The position numbers and the translations under genes were made by a program. The notes beneath the pieces are model-generated. The model ran no database searches and was not told the DNA's origin. It saw nothing but the letters and a program-made list of their open reading frames with translations. A stretch of 64,000 nt of DNA, taken from NCBI GenBank assembly GCA_027486255.1, contig JAIXPL010000009.1, forward strand, positions 61,716 to 125,715, written 5' to 3'. Source of the stretch: Comamonadaceae bacterium. Its GTDB lineage: Bacteria > Pseudomonadota > Gammaproteobacteria > Burkholderiales > Burkholderiaceae_C. Position 1 is the first letter of the stretch; every line of letters starts with the position of its first letter. Positions 28,280 through 37,788 of the stretch are shown piece after piece.

Positions 28280-29761
28280 TCAGCCCGGCATGCGCGCGAT
28301 CACCTGTGCCACGGCGGCCGTAAGTCGCTTGGCGTAGGGCACATGCAAAAACTCATTCGGCCCGTGAGCGTTGCTCTTGGGGCCGAGTACGCCGCAGACC
28401 ATCATCTGCGCCTTTGGGAAACCCTGGCTGAGCAGGTTCATGAGCGGAATCGTCCCGCCCTGGCCGATGGTGGCGCAGGCTGCACCAAAGCAGGCCTGTG
28501 ATGCGTCTTGCAGGGCCGCCTCGAACCAGTCGGCCGTGGCGGGCGCATTCCAGCCGGTGGCCCCACCACCGCCTTCAAACGTGACCTTGGCCTGGTAGGG
28601 CGCGTTGTCCTCCAGCAGGGTCTTGAGCTGCTGCACGGCCTGCGCGGCATCCACCAAGGGCGGCAGGCGCAGCGAGAGTTTGAAGGCGGTGTAGGGCCGC
28701 AGCACATTACCGGCGTCCTTGAGCGCGGGCAGGCCGTCGGCACCGGTCACACTCAGCGTGGGGCGCCAGGTGCGGTTAAGGAGAGCCTCCACGGGGTCGC
28801 GCGTCATGGGCAGGGTGAAGGCGCTTGAGCCGCCGCAGTCGTGGTGCGCCCAGGGAAAGCGCGCGTGCAGCTCGTCGCCCAGGATGTCGGCCGTGGCACG
28901 CGCCTCTTCAAGGCGCTGCGCCGGGATCTCACCATGAAAAGCCGCCGGCAAGAGCCGCCCAGTGGCGCTGTCTTCCAGGCGGTCGAGCAGGTGGCGCAGG
29001 ATGCGAAAGCTCGAAGGCACCACACCGCTGGCATCGCCCGAGTGCACGCCCTCGGTGAGCACCTCCACCTTGAGCGTGCCCGTGACATTGCCACGCAAGC
29101 TGGTGGTGAGCCACAGCTGGTCGTAGTTGCCGGCACCGGAATCGAGGCAGATGACCAGCCCCACCTCGCCCAGGCGGCTTTTGAGCGCATCCACGTAGGG
29201 CAGCAGGTCGTAAGAGCCGCTTTCCTCGCAGGTTTCAATGAGGCCCACGATGCGCGGATGCGCCACCCCTTGCGATTTGAGCGCCTGAATGGCGGCTACG
29301 CTGGCGTAGATGGCGTAGCCGTCATCAGCGCCGCCGCGGCCGTAGAGCTTGCCGTCCTCATAGTGCGGTGTCCAGGGCCCGAGGTCCGAGCGCCAGCCTG
29401 AAAACTCGGGCTGCTTGTCCAGGTGGCCGTACATCAGCACCGTGGGCTGCGCCACCGACGAGCCAGCCGGCACCGGCCGGGTGGCGGCCACCTCGAAGAA
29501 GATCACCGGCGTGCGTCCGGGCAGGCGCACCACCTCCAGCGCCAGGCCCGGGACTTTTTGCGCCTCGACCCAGGCGGCGGCATGGCGCACCACGGTGTCG
29601 ATGTGGCCGTGGGCGGCCCAGTCCGCATCGAACAGGGGCGACTTGGCCGGGATGGCAATGTAGTCACTGAGCTGGCGAACGATGTCGGTGTCCCATTGCG
29701 CGCTGACTTGGTCCAGCGCAGCGGCGGTGTTGAGCACGGAAGCAGGCAAAGGGGCGTTCAT
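28280..29761 (-). CDS. M20 family metallopeptidase
   Basis: This 493-residue cytoplasmic enzyme has the di-zinc M20 arrangement. The first metal His is in YGHLDKQ, the bridging Asp in GRGGADDGYA, the catalytic Glu pair in IETCEESGS, the next metal Asp in CLDSGAG, and the last His in SNAHGPNE. A dimerisation domain interrupts the catalytic domain, as usual. It likely cleaves dipeptides or N-acyl amino acids, but the substrate is not clear. AAGGAT lies four bases before the ATG. It is the last gene of a minus-strand series and follows the lipoprotein gene by 16 bases. Confidence 0.9.
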   Translation of the reverse strand: MNAPLPASVLNTAAALDQVSAQWDTDIVRQLSDYIAIPAKSPLFDADWAAHGHIDTVVRHAAAWVEAQKVPGLALEVVRLPGRTPVIFFEVAATRPVPAGSSVAQPTVLMYGHLDKQPEFSGWRSDLGPWTPHYEDGKLYGRGGADDGYAIYASVAAIQALKSQGVAHPRIVGLIETCEESGSYDLLPYVDALKSRLGEVGLVICLDSGAGNYDQLWLTTSLRGNVTGTLKVEVLTEGVHSGDASGVVPSSFRILRHLLDRLEDSATGRLLPAAFHGEIPAQRLEEARATADILGDELHARFPWAHHDCGGSSAFTLPMTRDPVEALLNRTWRPTLSVTGADGLPALKDAGNVLRPYTAFKLSLRLPPLVDAAQAVQQLKTLLEDNAPYQAKVTFEGGGGATGWNAPATADWFEAALQDASQACFGAACATIGQGGTIPLMNLLSQGFPKAQMMVCGVLGPKSNAHGPNEFLHVPYAKRLTAAVAQVIARMPG

Positions 29762-29777
29762 GGCAATCCTTGAAAGC

Positions 29778-30377
29778 TCAGCGGGCGCTGGCCGGGGCGG
29801 GTGGGCGGAACTCGAGCACCAGGGCCTGCGGCGTGACCTTGAACTCCGTTGGCTGCAGGCCCAGCAACTGCAAGCTGTTCCAGTCGGCCTCGCTCACCTG
29901 GTGCAGCACCTGGTCGTTGAGGGCCCGCTCGGCCAGGCGCGGGGCATAGCGGTTCATGAGCTCCTGGTAGGCCGGGGCCAGGCGCGTGAAAGCCAGTTGC
30001 TGCACGCGCACATCGCGCAGGCGCACGGTGCGGTCCGACGGTTCAAAGCGCAGGCCGTAGTCCAAGGCCAGGCTGGCAGGGTGGCTGGTCCGCAGCAGGC
30101 GCTCGGTGATATCGAGCCTGAGTTCGGTGGCGATACGCCCAGTCTCCGGCAAAAGGCGCAGACGCGGCGCGCTCAAGCGCACCGAGAGCACATCGGCCAC
30201 GCGCTGCTCCAGTGGAAAACGACGCTCCAGGGTCGATTGCAGCTGCTCGTGACTCATGCTGATGCTGCGGCCGGTGAGCAATTGCACGGCCGGGCTGCTG
30301 CAGGCGCTCAGGGTGTGCAAGCCCCAAGCGCCGAGCAGCGCTCGACCCAGAAACCGGCGTGAAATTGTGGTGGACAT
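29778..30377 (-). CDS. DUF1439-like lipoprotein
   Basis: This 199-residue protein has a lipoprotein signal with lipobox LSAC (cysteine near residue 26). The preceding N-region SRRFLGRAL has twin arginines and could favour Tat export. The mature part, with VLSVRLSAPRLRLLPETGRI and repeated beta-type segments, resembles YceB/DUF1439 lipoproteins of unknown function. The start ATG was picked because it gives the complete signal. The gene lies between sulP and the M20 peptidase. Confidence 0.75.
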   Translation of the reverse strand: MSTTISRRFLGRALLGAWGLHTLSACSSPAVQLLTGRSISMSHEQLQSTLERRFPLEQRVADVLSVRLSAPRLRLLPETGRIATELRLDITERLLRTSHPASLALDYGLRFEPSDRTVRLRDVRVQQLAFTRLAPAYQELMNRYAPRLAERALNDQVLHQVSEADWNSLQLLGLQPTEFKVTPQALVLEFRPPAPASAR

Positions 30378-30427
30378 GCCTGGATTTTGCGCCGTCTTGG
30401 GGCCAGGGGGGTCGGCCAGGCGGTGAA

Positions 30428-32266
30428 TCAGCGACCCGGGGCGGCCGCTGCCGGCTGCTCGGGCCCGGGCACCGTCTGGCATTCCCAGAAAATGCGTGCG
30501 CGGCACTGGCGGCAGATCTCGGGGTCGAGCTTGGGAAAGATGGTGGCAATGGCCGTGCGCTTGTCCGGAAACTGGTGCTCCGGGCCCAGCAGGCGCGTAA
30601 AGCCCGTGGTCTTCCACAGGTGCAGCACCTCCGGGCGGGGCCGGTGGAAGTACAGGTCGCCACCCATGGCGCGGCGGGCGTTGAGCTCGGCCTCCCACAG
30701 CTCGGCGCCGGCCAGGTCGATGAAGTTCATGCTCTTGCCCATCACCAGCAGGTGCTTTTGCGGATGCGGCACCGAGCGCAGGGCCTGCAAGGTGTCCGAG
30801 ACATGCGCCACGGCGCCAAAGTACACCTCGCCCTCCATGCGCAGCAGCTTGAGCTGCGGGCATTCGGGCAGGCGCTGGCCCTGCGGGGCGCGCGTGAGCT
30901 CGGCAGGGCCTTGGTCTTCCAGCACCACGAACTGCCGCTCCGGCGAAGTGCTGTCAAAACCCATGCTGCGCATGGCCGGGCGGGCCGTGCGGTAGAGAAA
31001 GCCCAGCAGCGACAGCAGCGTGCCCAGCACGATGGCCATCTCCAGGCGAATGGTCAGGGTGGCCACCAAAGTGGCGGCCGCCACGCCAAATTCCTGGCGG
31101 GACAGCTGCCACAGCGAGCGCCAGCGCTGGGTGTCGAGCAGGAACACACCGACGAGCAAGAGCAGGGCCGACACCGCCGCCATGGGAATGCGCGCCAGCA
31201 CCGGCGCCACCAGGCTGGCCAGCAGGAGCAGCAAGAGTGCGGAAAACACCGCCGCCAGCGGCGTGCGGGCACCGGCCTCCAGGTTGGGCATGGAGCGGTT
31301 GACCGAGCCGCAAGAGACATAGCTCGAGAAAAAACCGCCGACGATGTTCGACAGGCCCTGGCCCCGGAATTCGCGGTTGGCATCGATGCGCTGGCCGGAA
31401 CGCGCCGCCACCGCCTGGGCCATGGAAATGGCCTGGCCCAAGGCCACGATGGTCAGTGAAAAAGCCAGCCCCATGAGCTCGGGCAGCAGGGACCAGTTGA
31501 TCTGCGGCACATGAAAGCGTGGCCAGGGCGGGGGCACCTCCCCCACCTCCACCAGACCGGCCACCCAGGGAGCGAGCCCCACCTGGATGGAAGCCAGCCA
31601 GGTCAGGGCCGTGGCCACCGCCAGGCCCAGCAACATGGCGGGCCAGCGGGGGCGCCAGCGGCGGCAAGCGAGCGTGACCGCCAGGGTCAGCGCCGCCACG
31701 GCCAGCGCGGCAGGCTGCACGCGGCCAGCGTGCTCCCACAGGCCCTGCACCACCGCTATCGGCGAGCCGCCCACCGACAGGCCCAGCATAGCGGGCAAGG
31801 CATGCACGATGATGAGCAAGGCCGCCCCCGACGTGAAGCCAAACAGCACGGAAGGCGAGATGAAATTAGCCAGCATGCCCAGCCGCAGCGCGCCAATGAG
31901 CCACTGCATGAGGCCCACCATCACCGTCACGGCCAGCGCCAGCTGCACGTACTCGGGGCCGAAAGGCATGGCCAAGGGTGAGAGCATGGCCAAGAGGGCC
32001 AGGGAGTTGGCGTTGGTGGGGCCGGACATCATGTGCCAGCTCGAACCGAACATGGCCGCAATGATGCAGGGCACGATGGCGGTGTACAGGCCGTACTCCG
32101 GGGGCATGCCCGCCAGCGTGGCAAAGGCAATGCCTTGCGGCAGCACCAGCACAGCCCCCAGCAGGCCGGCCATGAGGTCGGCGCGGAGGGTGACGCGGGA
32201 GACCTGGCGCACCCAGCCCCCAAACAGCCGCTCCAGCCAAGACAGGGAAGAAGGCGCGGAACTCAT
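30428..32266 (-). CDS. SulP-family anion permease with STAS domain
   Basis: This 612-residue inner-membrane protein is a SulP carrier, probably for sulfate or a related anion. Membrane helices fill residues 25-430, with LPQGIAFATLAGMPPEYGLYTAIVP near the first helices and the SGPTNANSLA segment. A C-terminal STAS domain spans about 455-570. A cysteine cluster follows it (ICRQCRARIFWECQ), which is unusual and could bind metal or sense redox state. The gene begins 30 bases after chrA on the same strand and so may lie under the metX riboswitch. Confidence 0.9.
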   Translation of the reverse strand: MSSAPSSLSWLERLFGGWVRQVSRVTLRADLMAGLLGAVLVLPQGIAFATLAGMPPEYGLYTAIVPCIIAAMFGSSWHMMSGPTNANSLALLAMLSPLAMPFGPEYVQLALAVTVMVGLMQWLIGALRLGMLANFISPSVLFGFTSGAALLIIVHALPAMLGLSVGGSPIAVVQGLWEHAGRVQPAALAVAALTLAVTLACRRWRPRWPAMLLGLAVATALTWLASIQVGLAPWVAGLVEVGEVPPPWPRFHVPQINWSLLPELMGLAFSLTIVALGQAISMAQAVAARSGQRIDANREFRGQGLSNIVGGFFSSYVSCGSVNRSMPNLEAGARTPLAAVFSALLLLLLASLVAPVLARIPMAAVSALLLLVGVFLLDTQRWRSLWQLSRQEFGVAAATLVATLTIRLEMAIVLGTLLSLLGFLYRTARPAMRSMGFDSTSPERQFVVLEDQGPAELTRAPQGQRLPECPQLKLLRMEGEVYFGAVAHVSDTLQALRSVPHPQKHLLVMGKSMNFIDLAGAELWEAELNARRAMGGDLYFHRPRPEVLHLWKTTGFTRLLGPEHQFPDKRTAIATIFPKLDPEICRQCRARIFWECQTVPGPEQPAAAAPGR

Positions 32267-32296
32267 ATCTCGAACATACGGTGAGTCGGCTGCCGC

Positions 32297-33661
32297 TCAG
32301 GCCCAGCCCATCAGGCGCAGCAGCAGGCCCGCCCCAGCGGCCACCGCGATCACGCGCAACACGCTCCAGCCCAGCCGCCACAGCGCCCAGGCCGAGGCCA
32401 GCACCAAGGCCAGTGCCCACAAGTCGGGCAAGGCCAGCACGCCGCCGGGCAGCACCACGGCCGAAAGGAACCACAGCGCCAGCTGGGCGATCACGCCCAC
32501 CACGGCGCAGGTCACCGCCGCCAGCGGCACGGTGACCATCGGCCTGCCGCGGGTGGACTCTACCCAGGGCCCGCCGGCGAGGATGAAGAGGAAAGAAGGC
32601 AAAAAGGTGAACCAGGTGGCCACGCAGGCGGCCAGCGCCGCACCCAGGAACTGTGCATCGGGCCCCAGCACCTGCTGCAACCAGCCGCCCACAAAGCCGA
32701 CAAAGGCCACCACCATGATGAGCGGGCCCGGCGTGGTCTCGCCCAGGGCGAGGCCATCCATCATCTGCGGCGTGCTCAGCCAGCCGTAGTGATCCACCGC
32801 CGCCTGCTGCACATAAGGCAGCACGGCATAGGCCCCGCCGAAGGTGAGCAAGGCCGCTTTGGTGAAGAACCAGCCCATCTGCGTGAGCGTGGCGTTCCAG
32901 CCCTGGCTGAACAGCAGCACCGCCATGGGCAGCAGCCACAGCAGACCCGTGACGGCCAACACGCGCAGCAAGCGCGCGCGGCTAAAGCGCGCATGCGCGG
33001 GCGGTAGCGTGTGGTCGTCGATGAGCGCGCTGGCACCGCCGGCCTGGTGGGCGGTATGGCCGCTGCCGCCTGCGCCCAGGGCCTGCGGCGCCCAGCGCGA
33101 CACGCCCCAGCCGATGAGCAAGGCGCTCAGCACCACGGCCGGGAAGGGCAGGTGCAGAAAGGCCAGGGCCACAAAACTGCCGAGCGCCAGCAGCCAGGGC
33201 AAGGGCAGGCGCCGCGGATCGCCCAAGGCCTTGCGGCCGATGCGGTGCAGCGCATGCAGCACGATGGCGGCCACCGCCGGCTTGATGCCGTAAAAAAGGC
33301 CGGCCACCAGGGGCTGCGTGCCCCAGGCCATGTAGATCCAGCTCAGCAAGATGAGCAGCAGCAGCGAGGGCAACACAAACAGCGTGCCGGCGGCGATGCC
33401 GCCGCGCGTCTTGTGCATCAGCCAACCCAGATAGGTGGCCAGCTGCTGCGCCTCGGGGCCGGGCAGCAGCATGCAAAAGTTCAGCGCATGCAAAAACCGC
33501 TGTTCGGAAATCCAACGCCGGCGCTCGACCAGCTCGCGGTGCATGATGGCAATCTGGCCCGCAGGCCCGCCAAAGCTGATGAGGCCCAGCTTGAACCAAA
33601 AACGCAGGGCCTCGCGGAAGGGCACCTCGGCCGGCGGCTGGCCCGGCGCGCCTTGGCTCAT
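32297..33661 (-). CDS. chrA: Chromate transporter family protein (two-domain ChrA)
   Basis: This 454-residue membrane protein has the two repeated ChrA domains. The first has FKLGLISFGGPAGQIAIMHRELVERRRWIS, the second FFTKAALLTFGGAYAVLPYVQQ and GETTPGPLIM. ChrA exports chromate, a sulfate analogue. The ATG overlaps the metW stop by four bases, tying it to methionine genes. SulP follows. A role in sulfate or other oxyanion movement rather than chromate resistance is possible. Confidence 0.92.
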   Translation of the reverse strand: MSQGAPGQPPAEVPFREALRFWFKLGLISFGGPAGQIAIMHRELVERRRWISEQRFLHALNFCMLLPGPEAQQLATYLGWLMHKTRGGIAAGTLFVLPSLLLLILLSWIYMAWGTQPLVAGLFYGIKPAVAAIVLHALHRIGRKALGDPRRLPLPWLLALGSFVALAFLHLPFPAVVLSALLIGWGVSRWAPQALGAGGSGHTAHQAGGASALIDDHTLPPAHARFSRARLLRVLAVTGLLWLLPMAVLLFSQGWNATLTQMGWFFTKAALLTFGGAYAVLPYVQQAAVDHYGWLSTPQMMDGLALGETTPGPLIMVVAFVGFVGGWLQQVLGPDAQFLGAALAACVATWFTFLPSFLFILAGGPWVESTRGRPMVTVPLAAVTCAVVGVIAQLALWFLSAVVLPGGVLALPDLWALALVLASAWALWRLGWSVLRVIAVAAGAGLLLRLMGWA

Positions 33662-34254
33662 GCGCGCTGAACCTTGAAGACGGCGCGGCTGGCCCGCACG
33701 TTCGGCCACCAGCGCAGCTCCCGCCCGTCTTGCAGGCCGAACTCGTCGAGGATGTGCAGGCGGTTCTTCAGGGCCAGCGCCCGGAAGTCGCGCAGGGTGC
33801 CCACGCGGATGTTGGGCGTGTCGTACCACTGGTAGGGCAGCACCTTGGTCACCGGCATGCGGCCGCGCAGCACAGCCAGGCGGTTGGGCCAGTGGGCAAA
33901 GTTGGGAAAGGCCACGATGCCCATGCGGCCCACGCGGGCGGTCTCGCGCAGCATGACCTCGGTGTTGCGCAGATGCTGGAGGGTGTCGATCTGCAGCACC
34001 ACGTCGAAGGAGCTGTCACCAAACAGGGCCAGACCGTCTTCGAGGTTGAGCTGGATGACGTTCACGCCGCGGGCCACGCAGGCCTGCACGTTGGCGTCAT
34101 TGAGCTCCACGCCGTAGCCGGTGCAGCCGCGCTCGCGCATCAGGTGGGCCAGGAGCTCGCCGGTGCCGCAGCCCAGGTCGAGCACGCGCGAGCCTTCGGG
34201 CACCAGGCGGGCGATGTGGCGCAGGTCGGCAGACACAGGGGGGGCGGCGTTCAC
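33658..34254 (-). CDS. metW: Methionine biosynthesis protein MetW
   Basis: This 198-residue protein resembles class I methyltransferases, with the S-adenosylmethionine-type motif [15 protein letters not shown] near residue 24. MetW works with MetX in acylating homoserine in proteobacteria that lack MetA. It overlaps both neighbours by four bases (metX upstream, chrA downstream), so the three are translationally coupled. Confidence 0.94.
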   Translation of the reverse strand: MNAAPPVSADLRHIARLVPEGSRVLDLGCGTGELLAHLMRERGCTGYGVELNDANVQACVARGVNVIQLNLEDGLALFGDSSFDVVLQIDTLQHLRNTEVMLRETARVGRMGIVAFPNFAHWPNRLAVLRGRMPVTKVLPYQWYDTPNIRVGTLRDFRALALKNRLHILDEFGLQDGRELRWWPNVRASRAVFKVQRA

Positions 34255-35405
34255 AGGCTCACCTTATCGAAGTAGGAGCGAACCACCGCCATGTAGCGGG
34301 GGTCGTCGAGCAGGAAGGCGTCGTGGCCGTGTGGCGCGTCAATCTCGGCGTAACTCACGTCACGCTGGTTGTCCAGCAAGGCCTTGACGAGTTCGAGGCT
34401 GCGCGCCGGAGAAAAGCGCCAGTCCGTCGTGAAGCTCACCAACAGAAACTTGGCCGCGGCCTGGGCAAAGGCCTTTGAGAGATCACCGCCGTGCGCGCGG
34501 GCCGGGTCAAAGTAGTCCAGCGCCCGGGTGATCAGCAGGTAGGTGTTGGCATCGAAGTACTCGGCGAACTTGTCGCCCTGGTAGCGCAGGTAGCTCTCGA
34601 TTTCGAACTCGACGTCCTGTGTGCTGAACTGGTAGGCGCGGTCCCGGCCCAGCTCACCCGCGATGGCGCGCAGCTGCCGACCGAACTTCTCGTTCATCAC
34701 GTCGTCGCTCAGGTAGGTGATGTGGCCGATCATGCGGGCAATGCGCAGGCCCCGCTTCGGGATCACGCCATGGCGGTAGAAGTGGCCGCCATGGAAATCG
34801 GGGTCGGTGACGATGGCGCGGCGGGCCACCTCGTTAAAAGCAATGTTCTCGGCCGTCAGGTTGGGGGCGCTGGCCACCACCACGGCGTGGCGCACACGCT
34901 CGGGGTGCTGCAGCGTCCAGGAGAGCGCCTGCATGCCGCCCAAGCTGCCGCCAATCACGGCGGCCAGTTGGCCAATGCCCAAGCGGTCGAGCAGCGCGGC
35001 CTGGGCGTTCACCCAATCCTCGACGGTGACCACGGGGAAATCCGCGCCATAGACCTGGCCGGTGTCGGGGTTGACATGCATGGGCCCGGTCGAGCCGAAG
35101 CACGAACCCAGGTTGTTCACGCCGATCACAAAGAAGCGCTCGGTGTCCAGGGGCTTGCCCGGGCCGATCAGGGTGTCCCACCAGCCTTCGGAGCGGGGCA
35201 TCACCTGGCCCTGGCTGTCGAGATAGACACCGGCCACGTGGTGCGAGGCATTGAGCGCATGGCACACGAGCACCGCATTCGACCTGTCGGCATTGAGCTG
35301 GCCGTAGGTCTCGTAGCTCAGGTCGTAGCCGCGCAGGGACGCACCGCTGGTGAGCGCCAGCGGCTCCTCAAAATGCATGGACTGGGGCGTGGCAACAAGG
35401 GACAA
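34251..35405 (-). CDS. metX: Homoserine O-acyltransferase MetX
   Basis: This 384-residue alpha/beta hydrolase transfers an acetyl or succinyl group to homoserine, the first committed step of methionine synthesis. The nucleophile serine is in GGSLGGMQ and the C-terminal His in APHGHDAF. I chose the TTG at 35405, giving [15 protein letters not shown] as in relatives, with AGGTG five bases upstream. The ATG at 35435 lies within a terminator stem and is unlikely. A SAM-II-like riboswitch and terminator lie upstream. Confidence 0.93.
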   Translation of the reverse strand: MSLVATPQSMHFEEPLALTSGASLRGYDLSYETYGQLNADRSNAVLVCHALNASHHVAGVYLDSQGQVMPRSEGWWDTLIGPGKPLDTERFFVIGVNNLGSCFGSTGPMHVNPDTGQVYGADFPVVTVEDWVNAQAALLDRLGIGQLAAVIGGSLGGMQALSWTLQHPERVRHAVVVASAPNLTAENIAFNEVARRAIVTDPDFHGGHFYRHGVIPKRGLRIARMIGHITYLSDDVMNEKFGRQLRAIAGELGRDRAYQFSTQDVEFEIESYLRYQGDKFAEYFDANTYLLITRALDYFDPARAHGGDLSKAFAQAAAKFLLVSFTTDWRFSPARSLELVKALLDNQRDVSYAEIDAPHGHDAFLLDDPRYMAVVRSYFDKVSL

Positions 35406-35416
35406 GCTGGCACCTG

Positions 35417-35453
35417 AAAAAACAAAACCCGGCATCGCTGAAGGCGATCCGGG
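35417..35453 (-). terminator. Intrinsic terminator in the metX leader
   Basis: On the minus strand, CCCGG and TCGC pair with GCGA and CCGGG around a short loop with one small bulge, followed by TTTTG and six T residues. It lies between the SAM-II-like aptamer and the metX start, so it is the likely expression platform. Confidence 0.85.
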
Positions 35454-35464
35454 CGGGGACAAAT

Positions 35465-35514
35465 CGTCTTTAGCTGAATTTCTTGAGCGCCCGCAAGCTG
35501 AGCAAATCGGCGCC
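35465..35514 (-). promoter_or_regulatory. SAM-II-like (SAM-alpha) riboswitch aptamer upstream of metX
   Basis: On the minus strand, P1 is GGCGCC (35514-35509) with GGCGCT (35491-35486, one G-U pair). Its loop opens with GATTTG (35508-35503) and includes GCTTGC (35498-35493). After P1 comes AAGAAATTC and then AGCTAAA (35475-35469). This order of conserved blocks is that of the SAM-II aptamer. It starts near the expected transcript start, and metX is a classic target. I did not model the pseudoknot. Confidence 0.85.
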
Positions 35515-35519
35515 TTAAA

Positions 35520-35525
35520 AGTATA
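35520..35525 (-). promoter_or_regulatory. Putative -10 element for metX
   Basis: TATACT reads on the minus strand, placing a start near 35513, at the first base of the aptamer. No good -35 was found. Confidence 0.5.
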
Positions 35526-35608
35526 GCCGGGCCATGGCCCTGGCCCTGGCTCGGCGCGAAGGCGTGGACTCATGTCGGTCAATCATGACGCGCCATCATG
35601 ACGCCGCA

Positions 35609-36322
35609 TCAGGGCGCGTACCAGACCTCCACAGGCGGCCCCGGCCGCTGCAGCACCAGCGAGATGGGCAGCGCCGGACCGGGCTGGGCGCAAGCGCGCT
35701 CGAGCACGGCCCGCTTGGCAGGTCCCGACAGGGCCAGGTGAACATGCCGGGCCTGCTGAAGGACGGGCAAGGTCAGGGTCAGGCGGGCGTGCGGCGCCGA
35801 GCTCGGCCGCACCCAGGCCACCCGGGCCGGGCCCGACAGCGCCTCTGCCAGGCCAGGCGCCCCCGGAAAGAGCGAGGCCGTGTGGCCGTCCTCGCCCATG
35901 CCCAGCACCAGCACATCCAGGGGCCAGAGCAGGCCCGCGAATCGGGCCTCGGCCAGCGCGGCCAGGCCCGCCTGCTCGGGCTCAGTGGCCGGCAGCGCGT
36001 CAAAAAAGGGCAGGAAATGCGCAGCAGCCGCCGGGCCCTTCAGCAGGTGCCGGCGCACCAGGGCGGCATTGCTGTCGTGCGCCTCGGGGAGCACGCAACG
36101 CTCGTCGGCCAGCAGCACGCTCACCTGATGCCAGGGCAGCGCCTGGCTGTGCAATGCCTCGAAAAAAGCGACCGGAGAGCGGCCGCCGGAGACGGCCAAG
36201 AGCGCTTGGCCGCGCCGGTCCGTGGCCTCGCGCAGCTGCGCGGCCACGGCCCCGGCCAGCGCCTGCGCCGCTGAAGCGGCGTCCGGCGTCTCGTGCCAGA
36301 CAGGCCAGAGGCAGGGGCTCAC
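35609..36322 (-). CDS. pgl: 6-phosphogluconolactonase
   Basis: This 237-residue enzyme hydrolyses 6-phosphogluconolactone in the oxidative pentose phosphate and Entner-Doudoroff routes. The family motifs SGGRSPVAFFEAL near residue 45 and GMGEDGHTASLFPG near 140 are present. It overlaps zwf by four bases, so the two consecutive enzymes of the pathway are coupled. No terminator was seen in the following gap. Confidence 0.94.
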   Translation of the reverse strand: MSPCLWPVWHETPDAASAAQALAGAVAAQLREATDRRGQALLAVSGGRSPVAFFEALHSQALPWHQVSVLLADERCVLPEAHDSNAALVRRHLLKGPAAAAHFLPFFDALPATEPEQAGLAALAEARFAGLLWPLDVLVLGMGEDGHTASLFPGAPGLAEALSGPARVAWVRPSSAPHARLTLTLPVLQQARHVHLALSGPAKRAVLERACAQPGPALPISLVLQRPGPPVEVWYAP

Positions 36323-37770
36323 GGTGCCTCGGCCCCGCGAATGGGGGCGCGGGCGAGCAGGGCCGAGGCGCCGACCGGCCCCCAGCTGCCGGCCGGGTAG
36401 GGATGGGGCTGTTCACCGAGCTGCTGCCAAGCCTCGAGGATGGGATCGACCCATTGCCAGGCGGCTTCGAGTTCGTCGCGGCGCATGAAGTGGGTCAGGC
36501 GGCCCTTGATGACATCGACCAGCAGGCGCTCGTAGGCCTCGGCGCGGCGCTCGCTGAAGGCCGACTGCAGGTCGAGCTTGAGGAAGGCCGGGCGCAGCTT
36601 CATGCCCGAGCCCGGCTCCTTGGCCATCATCTGCAGCTCGATGGACTCCTCGGGCTGCAGGCTGATCACCAGGCGGTTGGCGTGCGGGGCAGCGCGCTGG
36701 TCGGCGAAGATGGAAAACGGCGGGTCGGCGTAATCAATGATGATGTCCGAGCGCCGCTGCGGCAGGCGCTTGCCCGTGCGCAGATAAAAAGGCACGCCGG
36801 CCCAGCGGGCGTTGCGCACCTGCGCGCGCAAGGCCACGAAGGTTTCGGTGCCGCTTGCGGCCGGCACGCCGGACTCCTGGCGGTAGCCGGCAACAGCCTG
36901 GCCCTCGACCACGCCCGCGCTGTACTGCCCGCGCACCGTGTCCTGCCGAACATCATGCAGGTCCATCCGGCGCAGGCAGCGCAGCACCTTGAGCTTTTCA
37001 TCGCGCACATCGTCCGGGTCAAGCGAGATCGGTGGCTCCATCGCCACGATGCACAGCAGCTGCAGCAGGTGGTTCTGCACCATGTCGCGCAGCGCGCCGG
37101 TCTGGTCGTAAAAGCCCGCGCGGGTACCCACGCCCACGGTCTCGGCCACGGTGATCTGCACGCTCTGGATGTGCGGGGCGCGCCACAGCGGCTCGAAGAT
37201 GGCGTTGCCAAAGCGCAGCACCATGAGGTTCTGTACCGTCTCCTTGCCCAGGTAGTGGTCGATGCGGTAGACCTGTCGCTCGTCGAAATAGCGCGCCACT
37301 GCCTCATTGATGGCGCGCGCGGAGGACAGGTCGTGGCACAGCGGTTTTTCGAGCACCACGCGGGCCTGCGGATCGATGAGGCCGGCCTCGTGCAGCCGCC
37401 CGCAGATCTGAGCGAAAAGCCCTGGTGCCGTGGCCAGGTAAAAGACCTTGGTCGAGCCCGGGCGACAGCACGGGGCCAGGCGGGCGTAGCCTTCGGCCTC
37501 GGTGGCATCCATGCTGACGAAGTCCAGCCGCGCCAGGAAAGCTGTCCAAGCTTCGTGCTGGAAGGCGTCGGCGGCCATGACGGTGCGCGCACTGCGGTCC
37601 ACGAAGTCGGCATAAGCCTGCCGGTCCCAGCCATGCCGACCGATGCCGATGATGCGGGTGTCCTGCGGCAGGCGCTCATGCACATGGGCCATGTAGAGCG
37701 CAGGCAGCAATTTGCGCCAGGACAGGTCGCCGGCGCCGCCGAAGATGACGAGGTCCAGGGGCGCGTCCAT
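36319..37770 (-). CDS. zwf: Glucose-6-phosphate dehydrogenase
   Basis: This 483-residue enzyme oxidises glucose 6-phosphate to the lactone with NADP. The nucleotide-binding motif is [16 protein letters not shown] at the N terminus, and the substrate-binding block is [15 protein letters not shown]. The start is the ATG at 37770, just after AGGTGG; an in-frame GTG six codons upstream is an alternative. It precedes pgl with a four-base overlap and follows a small cysteine-rich protein gene. Confidence 0.94.
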   Translation of the reverse strand: MDAPLDLVIFGGAGDLSWRKLLPALYMAHVHERLPQDTRIIGIGRHGWDRQAYADFVDRSARTVMAADAFQHEAWTAFLARLDFVSMDATEAEGYARLAPCCRPGSTKVFYLATAPGLFAQICGRLHEAGLIDPQARVVLEKPLCHDLSSARAINEAVARYFDERQVYRIDHYLGKETVQNLMVLRFGNAIFEPLWRAPHIQSVQITVAETVGVGTRAGFYDQTGALRDMVQNHLLQLLCIVAMEPPISLDPDDVRDEKLKVLRCLRRMDLHDVRQDTVRGQYSAGVVEGQAVAGYRQESGVPAASGTETFVALRAQVRNARWAGVPFYLRTGKRLPQRRSDIIIDYADPPFSIFADQRAAPHANRLVISLQPEESIELQMMAKEPGSGMKLRPAFLKLDLQSAFSERRAEAYERLLVDVIKGRLTHFMRRDELEAAWQWVDPILEAWQQLGEQPHPYPAGSWGPVGASALLARAPIRGAEAP

Positions 37771-37788
37771 GGCCACCTGGGCAGGCAC

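Noticed and set aside
35435-35435. ATG at 35435 as the metX start
   Set aside because: It lies inside the terminator stem; the TTG at 35405 has a ribosome site and restores the family N terminus.
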